49,916 nt of DNA from Neelides folsomi (GCA_034687125.1 JAQGBZ010000427.1:1-49916); one strand, 5' to 3'; numbered from the stretch's first letter, positions 11,701 to 24,817 are shown. The notes: generated by a model from the sequence alone, not told the origin. Program-made: numbers and translations.

Positions 11701-14700
11701 AACTTATAAAATAATATAATAAGGAAAACTCAAAAGCTTTTCAAGTCTAAAAGTTTATTTATCAGAAGGGCAAGGAGAGATTCAGTCTCGATATGTGAAT
11801 GATATATATATGGTAAATACTACTAATAGAGATATTTTAGGACGAATGGGATATACACATATGTGTGTAATCTATAAATTGTATCATTCATCTTATACAT
11901 TTGGTAAATACTAGGATACAAAAACTGTAAAGGTGTTGTAGGACAGTTTATTGTTTCGGATTTAAATTTCAAATATTTGTATCTTTGCAGACTCATATGA
12001 TACAACTCATAGTTTATTACTTGTCTTCATATTGGATATGAAATAAAGAAAGCATCAAACAACCGTTGGAAATGTAAGCAAAAGGGAGATGTGTATACAA
12101 GACATAAGTCAATTTACCAGACATACACAAACCATCGGGAAAACGTGAACATGGCAAAATACAATAATAATAATAATAATAGAAACTCTCCTTTGATTTG
12201 CAAATATTTTGACAAACTTGACGGCTGTTGAAAAATGCTTTCATATTTTAGCCTGGAATGTTTAAATCATATTTTTCTAACCTTTTTCCACACACTTCTA
12301 CTAAATTGTTTAATGATTTTTAATGACTGTAAAGTGAGTAGAATGCAATTTATTTTTTGTTTTTAATTGGTCTGCAGAAGCTAAAATTTAAATAAACGCC
12401 AAATCAATACCCGATCAAATTATACTAATTGAAATAATGTGGGCGCATTAATAAAGGATTATCTTATTATCCAATTATGCTAAATTATCCAATCAGTAGT
12501 ATTATAACAATATTATAAAAATATACTGAAGAAATAAAACAAAATAACCGATCTGCAGTATGAAACACTGTGACAAAATGTCTCATGATTCAATTTAAAC
12601 CATTAACCATTAATGTTAATCAAACAGACAATGGGAATCATTATCGACTGATTGAATCAAATATATTTTTTATAACCTATTAGTATTATTATATGAATGA
12701 AAAGTTTTTGTCTGACTTGAAACTGGTTACGTAATTTAATTAATAAAAGCCAAAGGATGAAATCACTACTTGATATAGCTCATAAATATCTTTATTATCT
12801 GATTGGGAAGGAAAAATATTAAAGGTCAAGAAAAATGTAAATGCTATACAGACATGTAAATGCATTAAATTATGAAATTGATCGTATCCTATTACTATTA
12901 CTCATTTAAATAAATAAACTTCCATATCCTTATGGTTTGTTTTAATATGACTCGCTTTTGAAATTAAATGTCATTTACTTTTGCTGCAAGAATATTATAT
13001 AAGCATAATAACCATGCATTATGGGAATTCATTTAAAAGTGCATGCAATAATATAATATTATATAATATTACATAAATTAAATTTCTTATGGTACAATAA
13101 AAATATTAAACATCTCACATGCACATAATAGCCCTTTGTGCATTTCTCTTACGACTTACTTAATATGAATTATGAAGATGGAACGAGGAAGGGAAGTTAG
13201 AAAATGCCATGAGAGAACTCGAGCGAAAAAACATTTCATTTTTACTCCAAGCTATTATTGGCATTATACTCAATATGCAATAATGGGAGTTGTAATGAGG
13301 GACATAATAACAAAGTGCATTTGCACAAGATTTCCTTCAAGAAGTCTTTTATTATAATAATTGTAATACTGTTCTCTTTACATAATATTTAATATCTTTG
13401 AACAAAGTGTTATTCAAGGTGTTCAAAGTGCAAAAATTAAGTACAAAGTACACTATTTAATCAAATCTAAAAAAATAGTTAAGGCATTTCGAGCATAAAA
13501 AAGAATAAAAACATATTCAACATATTCCATTTTTTTCAATTCTTTATAATTTAGAAACTTATATTAGCTCCAAATATCGAAACTTTTTATTTATTATTAT
13601 TATTCATTTCGGAATTCAAATCTTTTTTAAAATCCCATGTTCTTGAAAACTGTTCGATTTCATTTTATATAAAAAACTGAATGAGAAAAGACCAAACTTG
13701 TCAAAACATTCAACAAAGAATGAATAATCCAAAAAAGTAAAAAATGCGAAAATAAAATTGGAAAGCTTGAGAATAATGATAATGAAATTGGAGAAAGAGG
13801 GCGAAATTCGTCATTGTCTTCGGGTTCTACGCCGTGCCCGTCTCCGACCTCACGCCCAGTTCTCATTTTATGTATATTTTTATTCGTATACAATATTTCC
13901 TGAATGGCCTCCTTGTGTTTTGTCCAATTTGCCAGTGTGCTAAACCCACAAGCAGTGTACGGAAAATCACATCACACTGAGGAAAGGTCCCCACTGTGAT
14001 GTGAAGTGTGATGTGGTGTGATGTGAAATGTGAAGGCACTGTGAATGTAGGGTGCTTCCATCTAGCCCTACCACAACCTTCACAGCACCTTCATCACAAT
14101 GCATTGTGAAGGTATTGTGATTTTCAACTTAACTTTTAATTACTAATTACAATATAATTTAATTTTTGCAGTGAATACCTTTTAAAAATTTATTTAAAAT
14201 ATTTTCATAATGAAAACATTGCGCCAGAGTTTGTTTCTGCACCAGTGCCAATGTTGAGAATTGATAGGAGTTTCAGATTAATTGTATAATGTAATTAAAT
14301 CTTTTTATGAATGAGAGATAAATATAAAAATAGAAGATATAATTCAGATGATTAAATAATAATGTACTGACAATTACATTTCACTATGGCGATTAGTGAC
14401 AATTAAATTAGTACTAAATGACCAAATCGTGTAAATAAAAAGATAAATACGGCTTAGAATTGAATTTTGATTTGAAATAATAAAATAAAAGAGAAAAATA
14501 ATTTCACGAGAGGGAGTATTTTAGGCAGTCAACCTTCACATCACAGTGTGATGTGAAGGCTGAGTTTCACAAAATCACATTACATCACACTTCACACTGT
14601 GAACCTCTGTGATGTGATACGTACCCTGCCCACAAGCTGCACAACCTTCCAACCGCCTGGTGAGAAGTGCATATTGAAAAAACCCTCAGATGATGGATGT

Positions 14701-17700
14701 GTAGGAGGAATGAAATTGGCTGAAGGGGGGAAGAAAGGCCTCCAAACCCAGGTTTCTGTCTAGACACATTGTGTCAAAAACCGTGAAGAGGAGAAGGAAA
14801 AAATAGCAAATAGAGGATGAGACTGCACATGCAGAGTTTTGCAGAGTTGGTGGAGGCCTCAAATAAGTGCTAAGAATATACGAACGCGCTCACTGGCTGT
14901 CAAAGAGAAAAAACCTTCTCCTTCGACTCAATTTCTTCAATCCAATGCTGGACGCTTCAAAGGATCCCGAAACATAAGAATTCAAGATCCAGGAGAGATA
15001 GGCAATTTAATGTATATTTATATAAATTATATAAAAACAGCCTTTGTATCTCCATACATGCATTAAGGAAATAATGTATAGAAGTGTGTCCATAAAAATC
15101 ACTGCTGAATATATAAATGACGCTGTATATTTATTTAGATAGAACTCTCATCATGGCTACTGGGGATATAATGGACAAGAGTGCATTTGAACAAAAGGCT
15201 ATAGGTATTGAATATATGATATTTACAATAAGTGAATATTTATGATGGGCCATTATTGAGTACGCCAGGAGGTTTAAATAATAGACGATTGATTGGTTGT
15301 GCAAATATGGCGCTAAGCGCTAAGTCCATCCATTCCACTAACCAATTCAAAAATTTCACAGTGAGAAAAGTTGTGTTAAATTCATGACCTATGTCAATGC
15401 TCCTATCCTACTTTTAGTTATTAATATTGGGTTCAATTATGATGTGAATCAAAATGTGAATAATTGTGTCAAAGTATGAGAGCTAATAATTATTGTAACC
15501 ATTAAAAAACATTTTTTAATGTTCTGAAAAAACTTTACATTTAAAGTCATAAAGAAAAATAATTAAATATGCGTTTATTTTATTAAGATCATAAGTGTCA
15601 TAAGTCGAAGATTATAACCATCATAAAATACATAGTTAATTTATTATGTAAATGAAAAGAATATAAAATTCCACCTATTGAATGTGAGTAGGACAACTTG
15701 GACGTTTCTAATAAAGGAGCAAATGAAGAAAGTGACAATCAATGCATAAAAAGTTTTCCATGAGTTTTTATAATCTCGTTTATGCGTTTGTGTTCCGCCA
15801 TCAATTCACATTGCAATTTGCAATTATAAATGCATAAAGTACATTGGTATGTATTTTCCAATGGTCATTTTTCTCATTCGATCTTCTCGTAAGCATAATT
15901 AAAAGCAACATGTAATGGAGTGAATAATCTATGTTTACTATTAGCTAAAATTTAATAAATATTAGTAACATAGATATGTATTACAATTATGATTATTATC
16001 TTAATAATAGGCACATCTGTTAAATATAAGTACTCATCTCATTGTGAGTACAAGTAGATTGTGTGCTATGTAATAAGTACAAGTATTTATATGGTATAAC
16101 TTTAATTTTTTTAAATAAAAAGTAGAATACATGTAAGTTTATGATCTACAATATTAAGATACAAATATCAATGCGTTTAATCTACCTACTTATCCTTTTT
16201 TATTATTAATCTATAATTATCTTTTAATGTGTAATGATGTATAAAAAGTAAATGTATTACATGAGACTAGCAAAGTATATCTGTGCAGTAAAATGAAAGT
16301 GACCCATTATCATTAAACATAGAAAACATTAAAATTATATGCAAAACGTACAATTAAGAATTGCAAATTTTAAATCCCTCAAATTACAATTTAATAGGTA
16401 TGCTCGCATATCAGACACACATGATAGAACTTTTATTTTCAAATGGCAATGAAGTTTCTTGCAACTTTTTAAATTATTTTGTATTTATAATTACCGACAC
16501 ATGATTAATTTTTTAATCTCTTGAATAGTTAAACTCATAATATTTGCAGTTTTTCAATTATAATTAATAATAACCTTCATTCATAGGTATGTAAAACTAA
16601 AAATTAACAATGGACCATTAACTCCATCAACATTAAACTTCCCATTCCCATCATTGGATTGGAAGAAAAGTTGAGGCATAATCTCGTAAACTGAGAGCCA
16701 TAAAGGTAAAAGTTCATCCTTTTTATAACATGGAAAGCCCAACATTCATTTTGATTGAAATCTAACGATAAAAGTTCATATGATGAAATGGACATAATTT
16801 CTGTTTCTACTTCTCATACAGTATCACGAAGAGTTGTACTTTTATACCCACTATAGAATAGACATATTATTATAATTTATTATGTATATGATATTTATTA
16901 AAATTCATTCTTCAACAACTTTATGTATAGTACAACAAAAGAAGTATGGTTTTTGATATTGCAGCTTTGTAACCAACTAATATTGTTATACCTCAATGCG
17001 TAAAATCCACACAAATTGATCCTCAAAATGAATCACTCCACTTGACACTATTACTCCGTCTTTATTATTATTGTTATTGTTTAATTTCAATTTATGATTC
17101 CACATAATATACCACCCAAAAAGTCCATTCATCTATGTATATTGTATATGAAAATGCTAATTGATGAGATACGATAATTTTATAATTAGTTTATCTTTAA
17201 GACGCATTTAATAAAGTTAAAATGGATAATTATGATTTTGATTTAATTGAACAAAGAACAGTAATAAAGTTTTTATCATTAGAAGGATTAAGAGGGACAA
17301 ACACTCAAATGAACGGACTTATTGGGCATTATATTATGATTTTCATTGTCAGTGCTAACGATATTTCATATTTATCAGTAGTGCTACTATATGCTTATAT
17401 GGTACTCTACTTATACCAATACCATATATCTGTATGTACATTAAATGTATAGTATGGTAGTTATTTGTATTTCTTACTCAAATTAAAATATAAATTTTAA
17501 TATAGGAGTGAAATATAAATATTACGTTTATTTAAAGTTAGGATTGTGTATAAGAGTTGTGGAGGAACTGAAGTCAGGGATTTTGGATAGCGTCGAAGAA
17601 GACCGTTCATTAGCGAGATTAGGATACGATCCAATTATATGCGCCCAATAAAAAATTTTATTCCTCTTACAACTCTCGTTGAGAGATTCAATTATCCTGA

Positions 17701-18943
17701 GAGATGAAGCTATTTTAAAACAGTCGTATTTAATAATAGACCCATCACAACCGCAAACACGCGGCTTGGACTGAAAACACTTGACATGTTCAGTTTAATG
17801 CACATGTAATTGGTATGTTCTGTAATAGAATGCTAATATTAAAAGCCTAATTGTATGCCCTCCATGCCGAGTTGGTATTTATAAAGATTGGAACATGGAG
17901 AGGTGAGCGGTTACGTGTATGAATGGGTGTGGTACGTCTTTTGGGAAACCTCATGGAAAAACGTGGAAGATTGGGAGAAACAGAACTTGTTACATAATGA
18001 AACGAGATTCATTTTTTAACCAATACATTTATAGACAAAATAGCGACGAGTTTTTTTCACAATTCGTGAAGGGAAAATTCCAGGAGGATTAACGACAACA
18101 ACTTTAAACTCATAAATGGCATAAACCTACACTTTCAGAATACTCAATGAATCTAAATACATAAACTTATTACAAACGTTAAATTGGAATGTAGTTAATT
18201 TGAATATTAGTTATCAATAATTGATTCAAATTAGAAGTGTACATAATATACAAATACGAGCCTGAATTATTTGGTATACACACCATATACTAGGATATGT
18301 ATATTAAAACAAAAAACTACTCAACCAGGAAATATCTAGGATTATTAATTATTAATTTTAATATTAATTTAAAATAATAAAAAGGTAAGAGGATTGTTGA
18401 GGGTGGCCATGGCCAGGTTCCCCACCGAGTTGAGTTAAAGTTGGACCAAGAATCCGGATATTTTCAATTAGAATGGTTCTCTAAATAGGTCCCGCCATTC
18501 CTTGGCAGAAATCATAAGGACTCCGTGGGTTGGTGTGGAATCTCTCAACTCTCATCGTCATCATCACCCGGCCAACTCTTCCACCCGATCAGCCTCCTCT
18601 TAATTCCACACATTTCCAAAATCAATTTTTCTCCTTTCTTAACACGCATTAGGAACCTTCGTGCCAATATTTTGATACATTTTAATAAATCTTAATACGT
18701 ATTTCCCTAAATTCCACTCAAGGGTCTTAACCTTACAATATGAACCCCATACATTCTCTTATAAATTATATAAATACCAATGGGATTACAATGACCATTA
18801 ATAAACGTCAGTTTTAAAAATATAACATTAAATTGATTAAATTATTTAATAAGTTAAATTTTATGTTAATTATTATGGATTTTAACGTTACCTTTGGAAG
18901 TCCCAAAAAGCGATGCGACAGTGAGGAGAGATAGGAACTCCAT
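8783..18943 (-). CDS. Fst: Follistatin, secreted TGF-beta/activin antagonist
   Basis: Six exons join to 343 residues, close to the 344 of human follistatin: 18943-18892, 10298-10113, 9915-9667, 9567-9334, 9248-9108 and 8952-8783. Exon 1 encodes a signal peptide, MEFLSLLTVASLFGTSK, ends in phase 1 with donor G|GTAACG, and fits exon 2, which begins GNCWIRRNSNGLCGSL, the N-terminal follistatin module. Three follistatin-like/Kazal units follow. Their Kazal cores are VCGSDGKTYKSVC (exon 3), VCGADGETYPTMC (exon 4) and ICGTDNRTYKSWC (exons 5/6). EGF-like parts are CEGVDCGEGYKC, CGKITCPAKRRC and CSDVKCDDDRVC. The protein is expected to be extracellular and to bind activin/BMP-type ligands. There is no long acidic tail. 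Exon 1 is 8.6 kb away and is the least certain part (about 0.75); the rest is firm. Confidence 0.92.
12161..12180. repeat. AAT-type trinucleotide microsatellite
   Basis: About six AAT/TAA units inside follistatin intron 1. Confidence 0.85.
13953..14628. mobile_element. Non-autonomous hAT-type element (MITE) with 8 bp target duplication
   Basis: The left end begins CAGTGTACGGAAAATCACAT. The right end, read inward on the other strand, begins CAGGGTACGTATCACATCAC. These are imperfect terminal inverted repeats of the CAGNG type seen in hAT elements. The flanks carry an exact 8 bp duplication, CCCACAAG, at 13945-13952 and 14629-14636, the size hAT transposases make. Both subterminal regions (about 130-180 bp left and 100 bp right) are packed with TGTGATGTGA/TCACATCACA and GTGAAGG words in both orientations. 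The centre is AT-rich with no transposase frame, so the element depends on a transposase elsewhere. It sits in follistatin intron 1. Confidence 0.9.
17222..17312 (+). pseudogene. Probable remnant of a mariner-type transposase N-terminus
   Basis: An open frame starts MDNYDFDLIEQRTVIKFLSL and continues with EGLRGTNTQM. This resembles the first helix of the N-terminal helix-turn-helix of mariner/mos-type transposases (pattern 'xxEQRxVIKFLxLEGL'). Homology stops after about 30 codons, and what follows is low-complexity hydrophobic translation. No inverted repeats were found. Motif-based guess inside follistatin intron 1. Confidence 0.35.
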
Positions 18944-21436
18944 GGTCAACCAAGCGTTGGTGAATTGAAGCCTTTTTCTCCCGTTGTCATTCTTTGGAAC
19001 CTTTCCCTCCTCTGTCCATTATGGTCAATTCTAATTGATTCCCTAATCAGCTAATTACATTCACTTTCGCTCGTCTCCATTCACCTCACATTTAATTGTT
19101 GGAATTCGGAGTTTGAGGTGTAGCGGATATAGGAAGAGAGTGGTTAGTGTAGCAATAGAGGTGTATGAGTTAAAGGTATACAAATTGAGGTGTAAAAGGA
19201 GGTTTGCGAAGGAAAGGAGAAGAAGTGGAGAAGCCGACGGTTCGAGTGGGACTGAACTCAACATCTTCATTCACCAACACTTTATACATTCACAAACTTC
19301 ATAATACAATACGTGGTTATTATAAATTATAATTAAAAATCATGCAAATGCATATTCTGCTTACATATTGTCCACTAACATTATTTAATAAAATATATAT
19401 AAATTCTTATTTAATTAACACTTTTTTTATTATAAGTTATAAGTTTAGACAGCTCAGGCTATATAACCATATCGGTAATACATACCAATATTTTATATAT
19501 AGTGATTCTCAGATTTATTTTGTCTGTGTAAAGATCTTCGGCTGGGAATTTGGGCTAACTTGATATTTTCATTTATAAATATTTCTTAGAGTTAACATTG
19601 AAATTCTTTTATGAATGGACCAAGTGACGCAGATGGGCGATGGGAGAAAGAGATAATTTCAAAAAGTTCGGATTACCCGACTTCCTCTCCACCTGCTTCT
19701 GCTAATCACACCCCGAGACTCCACTGATGAGCCAATATATTTAATACATAATTTCAGTTTTCTTAGAACCAGTTCAAAACTAGAATTACTTAGTGAGTTT
19801 TAATGACGGTATTAATAATTATTTGAGGAGGACGTTTTTGCACAGGAAATGCATTTCATTCATTTCTCATGTCAAATTATTTTATTAAAATATCAAGTTG
19901 ATGCTTTTTATAAATGTGTCCTTTTAAATGTTGGAAATACATTTGACAAGTCAGACAAGAGAAATGTTTTAAAACTGTTGGTTTTTATTTATAAATATAT
20001 TTGCTATCAGCTCACGTTGCAGCTTCGTCTGCTCCTATGCTTTTTTCATATGTCACATTTTAGATCAGGATTGAATTATTTATTTATATTTTAGCTCACA
20101 GAATAAAATGAAATATAGAGCAAATGAATGTACGGTAAGTATGTGAAAAGTTAAAACAATCAAAATATGTTAATAATAATAAATTAATTATATTAAATTA
20201 TATAATTAATTATATAATTAACTTTATTGAAGGAAGGAACATTTTTATTGTTGACAAATTGACTCAAAGTCAAATCATTGTCTTGAAGGGAGAAAATAAA
20301 CAAATGGCAACATTAACAAGCGTGTAAAAAATTGTTTATTATTTGAAATAATGAATTATTAAAACGTTAAAGAAAAGCTTGAGAACGCGTGTGAAATGAT
20401 GAGTGGGATCTTTTGGTATGCATTAACGCTTAATAACGATATATCGCTTATGTTAACTTGTTAAATAACCAACAAATTAAAATATTCATAAAGAAAAAAT
20501 TAATACTTTACCGAAATATGTTTATGATGAATTTAATTCGTTTATAAATAAGATACAATGTCTTTAATGAATTAATTCTACAGATATAATATGTGCGTAG
20601 TTTCTATTTGATTTCCCTCCCACTATGAAAATTACATTTTTAATGATGCTGAACATTAATTTTATATAATATCTATATGAAATTAATATAGCCTTATAGC
20701 ATAGCCAAAGGATATCCCATTTCAAAACATTGAGGATCTACGGTATTAAAATAATCATTCTTCCGCCGGTTATTCTCTGCGATTAATTCATATTCTATCA
20801 AAACATGTAAAGTCGTCACATTGTTTGAAAATTTCTCTTTCGTCTCCCATTGACTCTCATTGGGAGATTGATGGTTGGGGTCGTCTGTGGAAATGTTTAA
20901 TAAATGTTATGATGTCTTTATTGAATCATTTGGAACAAAGTACGAGCTCAGCTATTCCATTTCCACCCCAAGCCAAATGGGAAAACAAGGAGGAAGGAAA
21001 CATTAAAGAATGTCACAGAGGATGACTGAATGGCAATTAATCTTTCATTGTATACATTATTAAGATGCTTGATGATCAAATTACTAAATTGTTTAAATAC
21101 AAAGTCTTTACAATTTCATGAAAAAACCGTGTTTTTTTTACTTATAACAATAACAAATATTCGGGCAAGCGTATTTGCTTATAATGGTTGTTAAAATAAA
21201 TTGACAAATTCTTCACATTATATAACAATGCTATTTATTTTGATTAATTCGACATAAAAATTTGATAAATAGAAAGATCTGGATACTCTATATTAGTGTA
21301 ATTGTTTATATTATTTATTCATACACTGTAATACATTAAGATATCACCATTTAAGATAAAAACACACAAATGACTTAAAAATTGGAGAATTTAAATTAAT
21401 ACAATAACAATAGAATCAGCAAATTGAAATAAGACC
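18944..21436. other. Spacer upstream of follistatin and downstream of AGGF1
   Basis: 2.5 kb. The part nearest follistatin (about 18950-19280) is less AT-rich and rich in GAGGTG/GGAGAAG and CTCC words, which would suit the follistatin promoter and 5' UTR. The remainder, including an AT palindromic run around 20180-20220, shows no recognisable exon. A short open frame at 20825-21025 lacks any family signal. Confidence 0.5.
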
Positions 21437-23609
21437 CTATTTCGTTTCATTGTACCTCTGACGGGTAATGGCGAGTTTTGTTGCTTTGTCTTTTGTCCTC
21501 TGATTTTTCCTACTATAAGGTTCTTGAACCAACGAAGGAGGTTCAGAGGAACCAAGGCCGCTACGATGAGCACGAACTTCCACTTTGATCTATAATTAAA
21601 ATTTAATAATTACAATTAAAAAATTAACATTTGATAGTTTAAAGCACGGATCTACCAATATTAAATCAAATAATTTCACAAAAATCGTATATCATATAAG
21701 AACACAGAAAATCACATCTAATAATAAAATTTGATATTTAATATATTTAGAATAAGTAATTAATAAACTCACCGGCTCTAAAATCGGATTATCATTTGAA
21801 GTCCCAAGCCCTTCGCCAGATTTCCATCCCATTTTGGTCAAGAGTTTAAATCCTTTATTTTCCTCCCGAATTGGTTCATCGATGGAGGCGACGATTGGCT
21901 TCTCGAATGGATTGTCAGATCCTTTTTGCTGTCTTCTTTCTTCAGCTCGATCGTTGAAATGAGTAAGATCAACTGTGATGGGATTGGAGCCTTTGCCAAG
22001 GGCATATTTCAATTTCATCCGATTCATTTCCAGACGCCTTTCCTTGTCTTTCTTCGCTTTGCTCATTTTCTTATGGGGGTAAAGCGGAGGTTTAATTTGG
22101 ACAATTCCTGGTTCGCATCGTCCACAAGTTAGAGTTCCTTGGTGAATATGCATGGTCAAGATGGTGGAACCGAGACGCAAAACGCTTCCATGGACGATTT
22201 CAACTCCACCAGAATCAAAATTAATTTTAGCACCGTTGAGTAACATTTCGGATTCTTCCTTGGCCCATAATAAATATCTCCATTCTTTGTCATTTTTGTT
22301 GCAATTGTAAGTAATATCCGCTGCATGTTTTTCAACTTTTTCCTCCTCTGAAATAAATAAATATTCTCTTATTATAAAGTCCATAAGCATGTTCCATATT
22401 TTATTTATTAAAGTTATACGGTATTCGTATATTGAATTAGCAACTTCTTAATTGGATCAAATTAAACAAAAATTTTACTAGATGAAAATGTAATAAATTA
22501 AATACCTGGAATAAGAATAGCATGTTGTGAACCTTCACTCCCAATAGAACCACCATCACATGTGACAATAAAAAGAAATCCTTTTTTGAGACTCGAGGAA
22601 CTTTCTACAATTGCTCTTATGCAAGGAGTTTCAATCACAGAAACGTCCGAGTCATCTTCCGAAGAAACTGAAATCATTTCGGGAGATGGAACAACTTCAC
22701 CGTCCTCCTTATCAGACTCTTCACCGGTAACCTTCTTTTTCAAAACTTTCTTCCTCCGACTCTTTTTAACTTTTGGGCCTGTGGAGGACGAGGAAGGCGA
22801 AGAGACTTCTGACATTGCGAGTTGAGAATGAAATTCATATTTGTTTTCGGTAGAATTGTAAGTGTAATAAGTCTTGGTGTGGCCATTGTAATAGAGTTGT
22901 CGAGACTAATAAATAATAATATCAATTTGAATTTCAAGTTAAAGTTTAGTGTTAAATTATAATAAGAAATGTTAGATTTAGATAATTATGAAATTGAAAT
23001 TTTGAATTACATGATCGTAATAAAGCCCTGAAGAATGGTCAAAGTAAAACCCAGAAGCTGGATCATACACAAATCCCAATTTAGCTTGTTCTTCCTCAGC
23101 TGCTTCTTTGACTAGTGCAGCGACGTCTCCAGAACCCCAACCAGCTTTTTCATCTGTTTTAACATCTGTTGTCGGTGCTGAAGAAGGATTTTTCTCTTTC
23201 TGCTTACGAAGCTCTTCAATCTTAAAAATGATAAAATCATGAACAAATCAAATGAGAATTGATAATTATAAAGAAATGCCAAACTTAAGTATTTATTGCA
23301 TAATATCTACAATTTTGAATGATTAATGGAATAAATTAATTATACTTTAATACTATTATAACTTGTACAAAATAATTTTTGATATTTATTGTTATTTGAA
23401 ATTGTAATGTTCTTTACTTGAATAAAAAGCGTTGCAATGAGATTTTCATGTTTTTTCAGCACTTCATTTTGTGATTCAAGTTGAGCTTTGAGAGTTGAAA
23501 TAGTTTCGTGTTGTTCTTTAACTTTTTCGAATAAAAATATGATCCTGTCCATTGGACTTTTCTCATTGTCCGCTGTTGGAAGACCGTTGTCCTTTTCGGA
23601 ATCAGACAT
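21437..23609 (-). CDS. AGGF1: Angiogenic factor with G-patch and FHA domains 1 homologue
   Basis: Five exons give 509 residues: 23609-23418, 23220-23011, 22905-22506, 22347-21773 and 21589-21437. The start is the ATG at 23609 (MSDSEKDNGL). An N-terminal coiled coil (about 20-60) is followed by an OCRE aromatic repeat (LGFVYDPASGFYFDHSSGLY at 112-131, then QLYYNGHTKTYYTY), a Ser/acidic and Lys-rich linker (about 165-225), and an FHA domain (about 227-340, with GSIGSEGSQHAI as the phosphothreonine-binding signature). The G-patch is at about 433-480 (GFKLLTKMGWKSGEGLGTSN). The order coiled coil-OCRE-FHA-G-patch is specific to AGGF1. OCRE and G-patch domains point to a nuclear RNA-processing role; in vertebrates it is also described as an angiogenic factor. 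All domains appear intact. Confidence 0.95.
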
Positions 23610-24264
23610 CGAGAGGGTCAAATGATCTAAAAAAGATTACGAAATTATGATTGATACATTTTTTATAGATTTATTTTATAATAATATATAGTTTTTCTTC
23701 CGAATAAAATGTCTACATAGATTTTATCGTCGTGCATTATAATTCATTTAATAATTGCATTATTTGTAAATATCAATTACCTAATCTACTTACTCAACAA
23801 ATTGCTGAGGATATTTATTTGCTCAATTTTGATAGTCGATCCGATCGCAATGAAACTAAGCTTTTTTCAGTTCTCTCATTTAATCATCCTTGATGTTTAT
23901 GTAATACATTTGTCAAATTATCATTATACAAAATTAAAAATAATATAATTAAAAATTAATTATGAAATATTTGTCCAACTCTTTCCTTTCGCTACCTTCT
24001 AAATACATTCTCTGATCTGTTTGACTGATCTCTTTCCTCTGCCTGGCAGAAACATTTGGTTTTGGTTCCTTTTAAAGTCCGACTTATTTGGAGGTTCCGA
24101 GATGGCATATTAGGAATAAACAACGTTCTTCTTTTTCTTGCTTGCTTCCTTGTTTATGTTTATGCGTGTTTCTACTTTTATATTTACATTTAGTTTATAT
24201 TAACCAAAGCCAACTAACATATTTAATATTGTTAACGTATCTGAGCTACATATATAAAATATTA
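23610..24264. other. AGGF1 upstream region
   Basis: Promoter-proximal sequence of AGGF1 without coding signals. A CT-rich, less AT-rich patch lies at about 23970-24180. Confidence 0.4.
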
Positions 24265-24808
24265 GGCTGATCTTCGGATATGCTGTACACCATGGTGCAC
24301 CACGCAAAATTCCTCTTCACCATGGTGAGTTTAGTGTTAATCTTCCGATTCCCAGTTTTCATTTCTTGGCTCTCACCATGGTGAGGTTTTGCCATGTCCA
24401 TGGTGAAGACGCCCATGGTGCACCATTTTGGCTTCATGGTGCACCAGCTCACCATGGATCTCACCATTTTTCACCATGGTGAGTTCAAAAACGTCAGATT
24501 TCAGCTTTTAGGGTACATATAAACATAAAGTTTAATTTAATTAAAGCTTGTTCGTTGTGTATAAAGCATGCAACATTAATTCTAATTAACTTTAATTAAA
24601 CTTGTTAAAATGCAATGAGGAATAAAGTTCGCTCATAAAATTATCACATTTAAGTTTAATATTTATTATTTCGTATAAAAACTGATGTTCGAATCGGAAG
24701 ATTAACACTAAGCTCACCATGGTGAAGAGGAATTTTGCGTGGTGTACCATGAAAAACCATGAATTTTGCATGGTGCACCATGGTGTGCAGCATATCCGAA
24801 GATCAGCC
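24265..24808. mobile_element. Palindrome-rich MITE with 9 bp target duplication
   Basis: Long terminal inverted repeats: the left arm 24265-24351 begins GGCTGATCTTCGGATATGCT, and the right arm 24691-24808 is its complement with a roughly 29 bp internal duplication. The flanks carry the same 9 bp, AAAATATTA, at 24256-24264 and 24809-24817. A 9 bp duplication and long arms suit Mutator-like elements. The arms and subterminal region are built around the self-complementary 10-mer CACCATGGTG and its variants. The middle (about 24490-24690) is AT-rich. No transposase frame, so it is non-autonomous. Short frames crossing it are translation of repeats. Confidence 0.88.
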
Positions 24809-24817
24809 AAAATATTA

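Larger units (their letters stand above)
10299..18891 (-). other. Follistatin intron 1 (8.6 kb)
   Basis: Very long compared with the 50-250 bp introns elsewhere here. It contains a 676 bp hAT-type MITE (13953-14628), a probable mariner N-terminal remnant (17222-17312), an AAT microsatellite near 12161-12180 and two less AT-rich blocks (about 17540-17980 and 18390-18620) that could be regulatory. No other convincing exon was found. Long first introns of developmental genes often hold enhancers (general knowledge, not shown here). Confidence 0.7.

Noticed and set aside
12017..12244. Cys-containing minus-strand frame with a poly-Tyr run
   Set aside because: The tyrosine run is translation of the AAT microsatellite, so the frame is not a credible gene.
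13171..13357. Basic 61-codon frame in follistatin intron 1
   Set aside because: Composition-driven, with no domain.
19061..19304. Leu/Ser-rich frames on both strands upstream of follistatin
   Set aside because: Composition reflects the promoter-like GAGG/CTCC-rich patch; no signal for a separate gene.
20825..21025. 66-codon frame MKISLSSPIDSHW
   Set aside because: It has a plausible length but no motif, no splice partners and no conserved look.
24246..24810. Short frames rich in Trp-Cys-Thr-Met
   Set aside because: They are translations of the CACCATGGTG repeats of the MITE, not genes.
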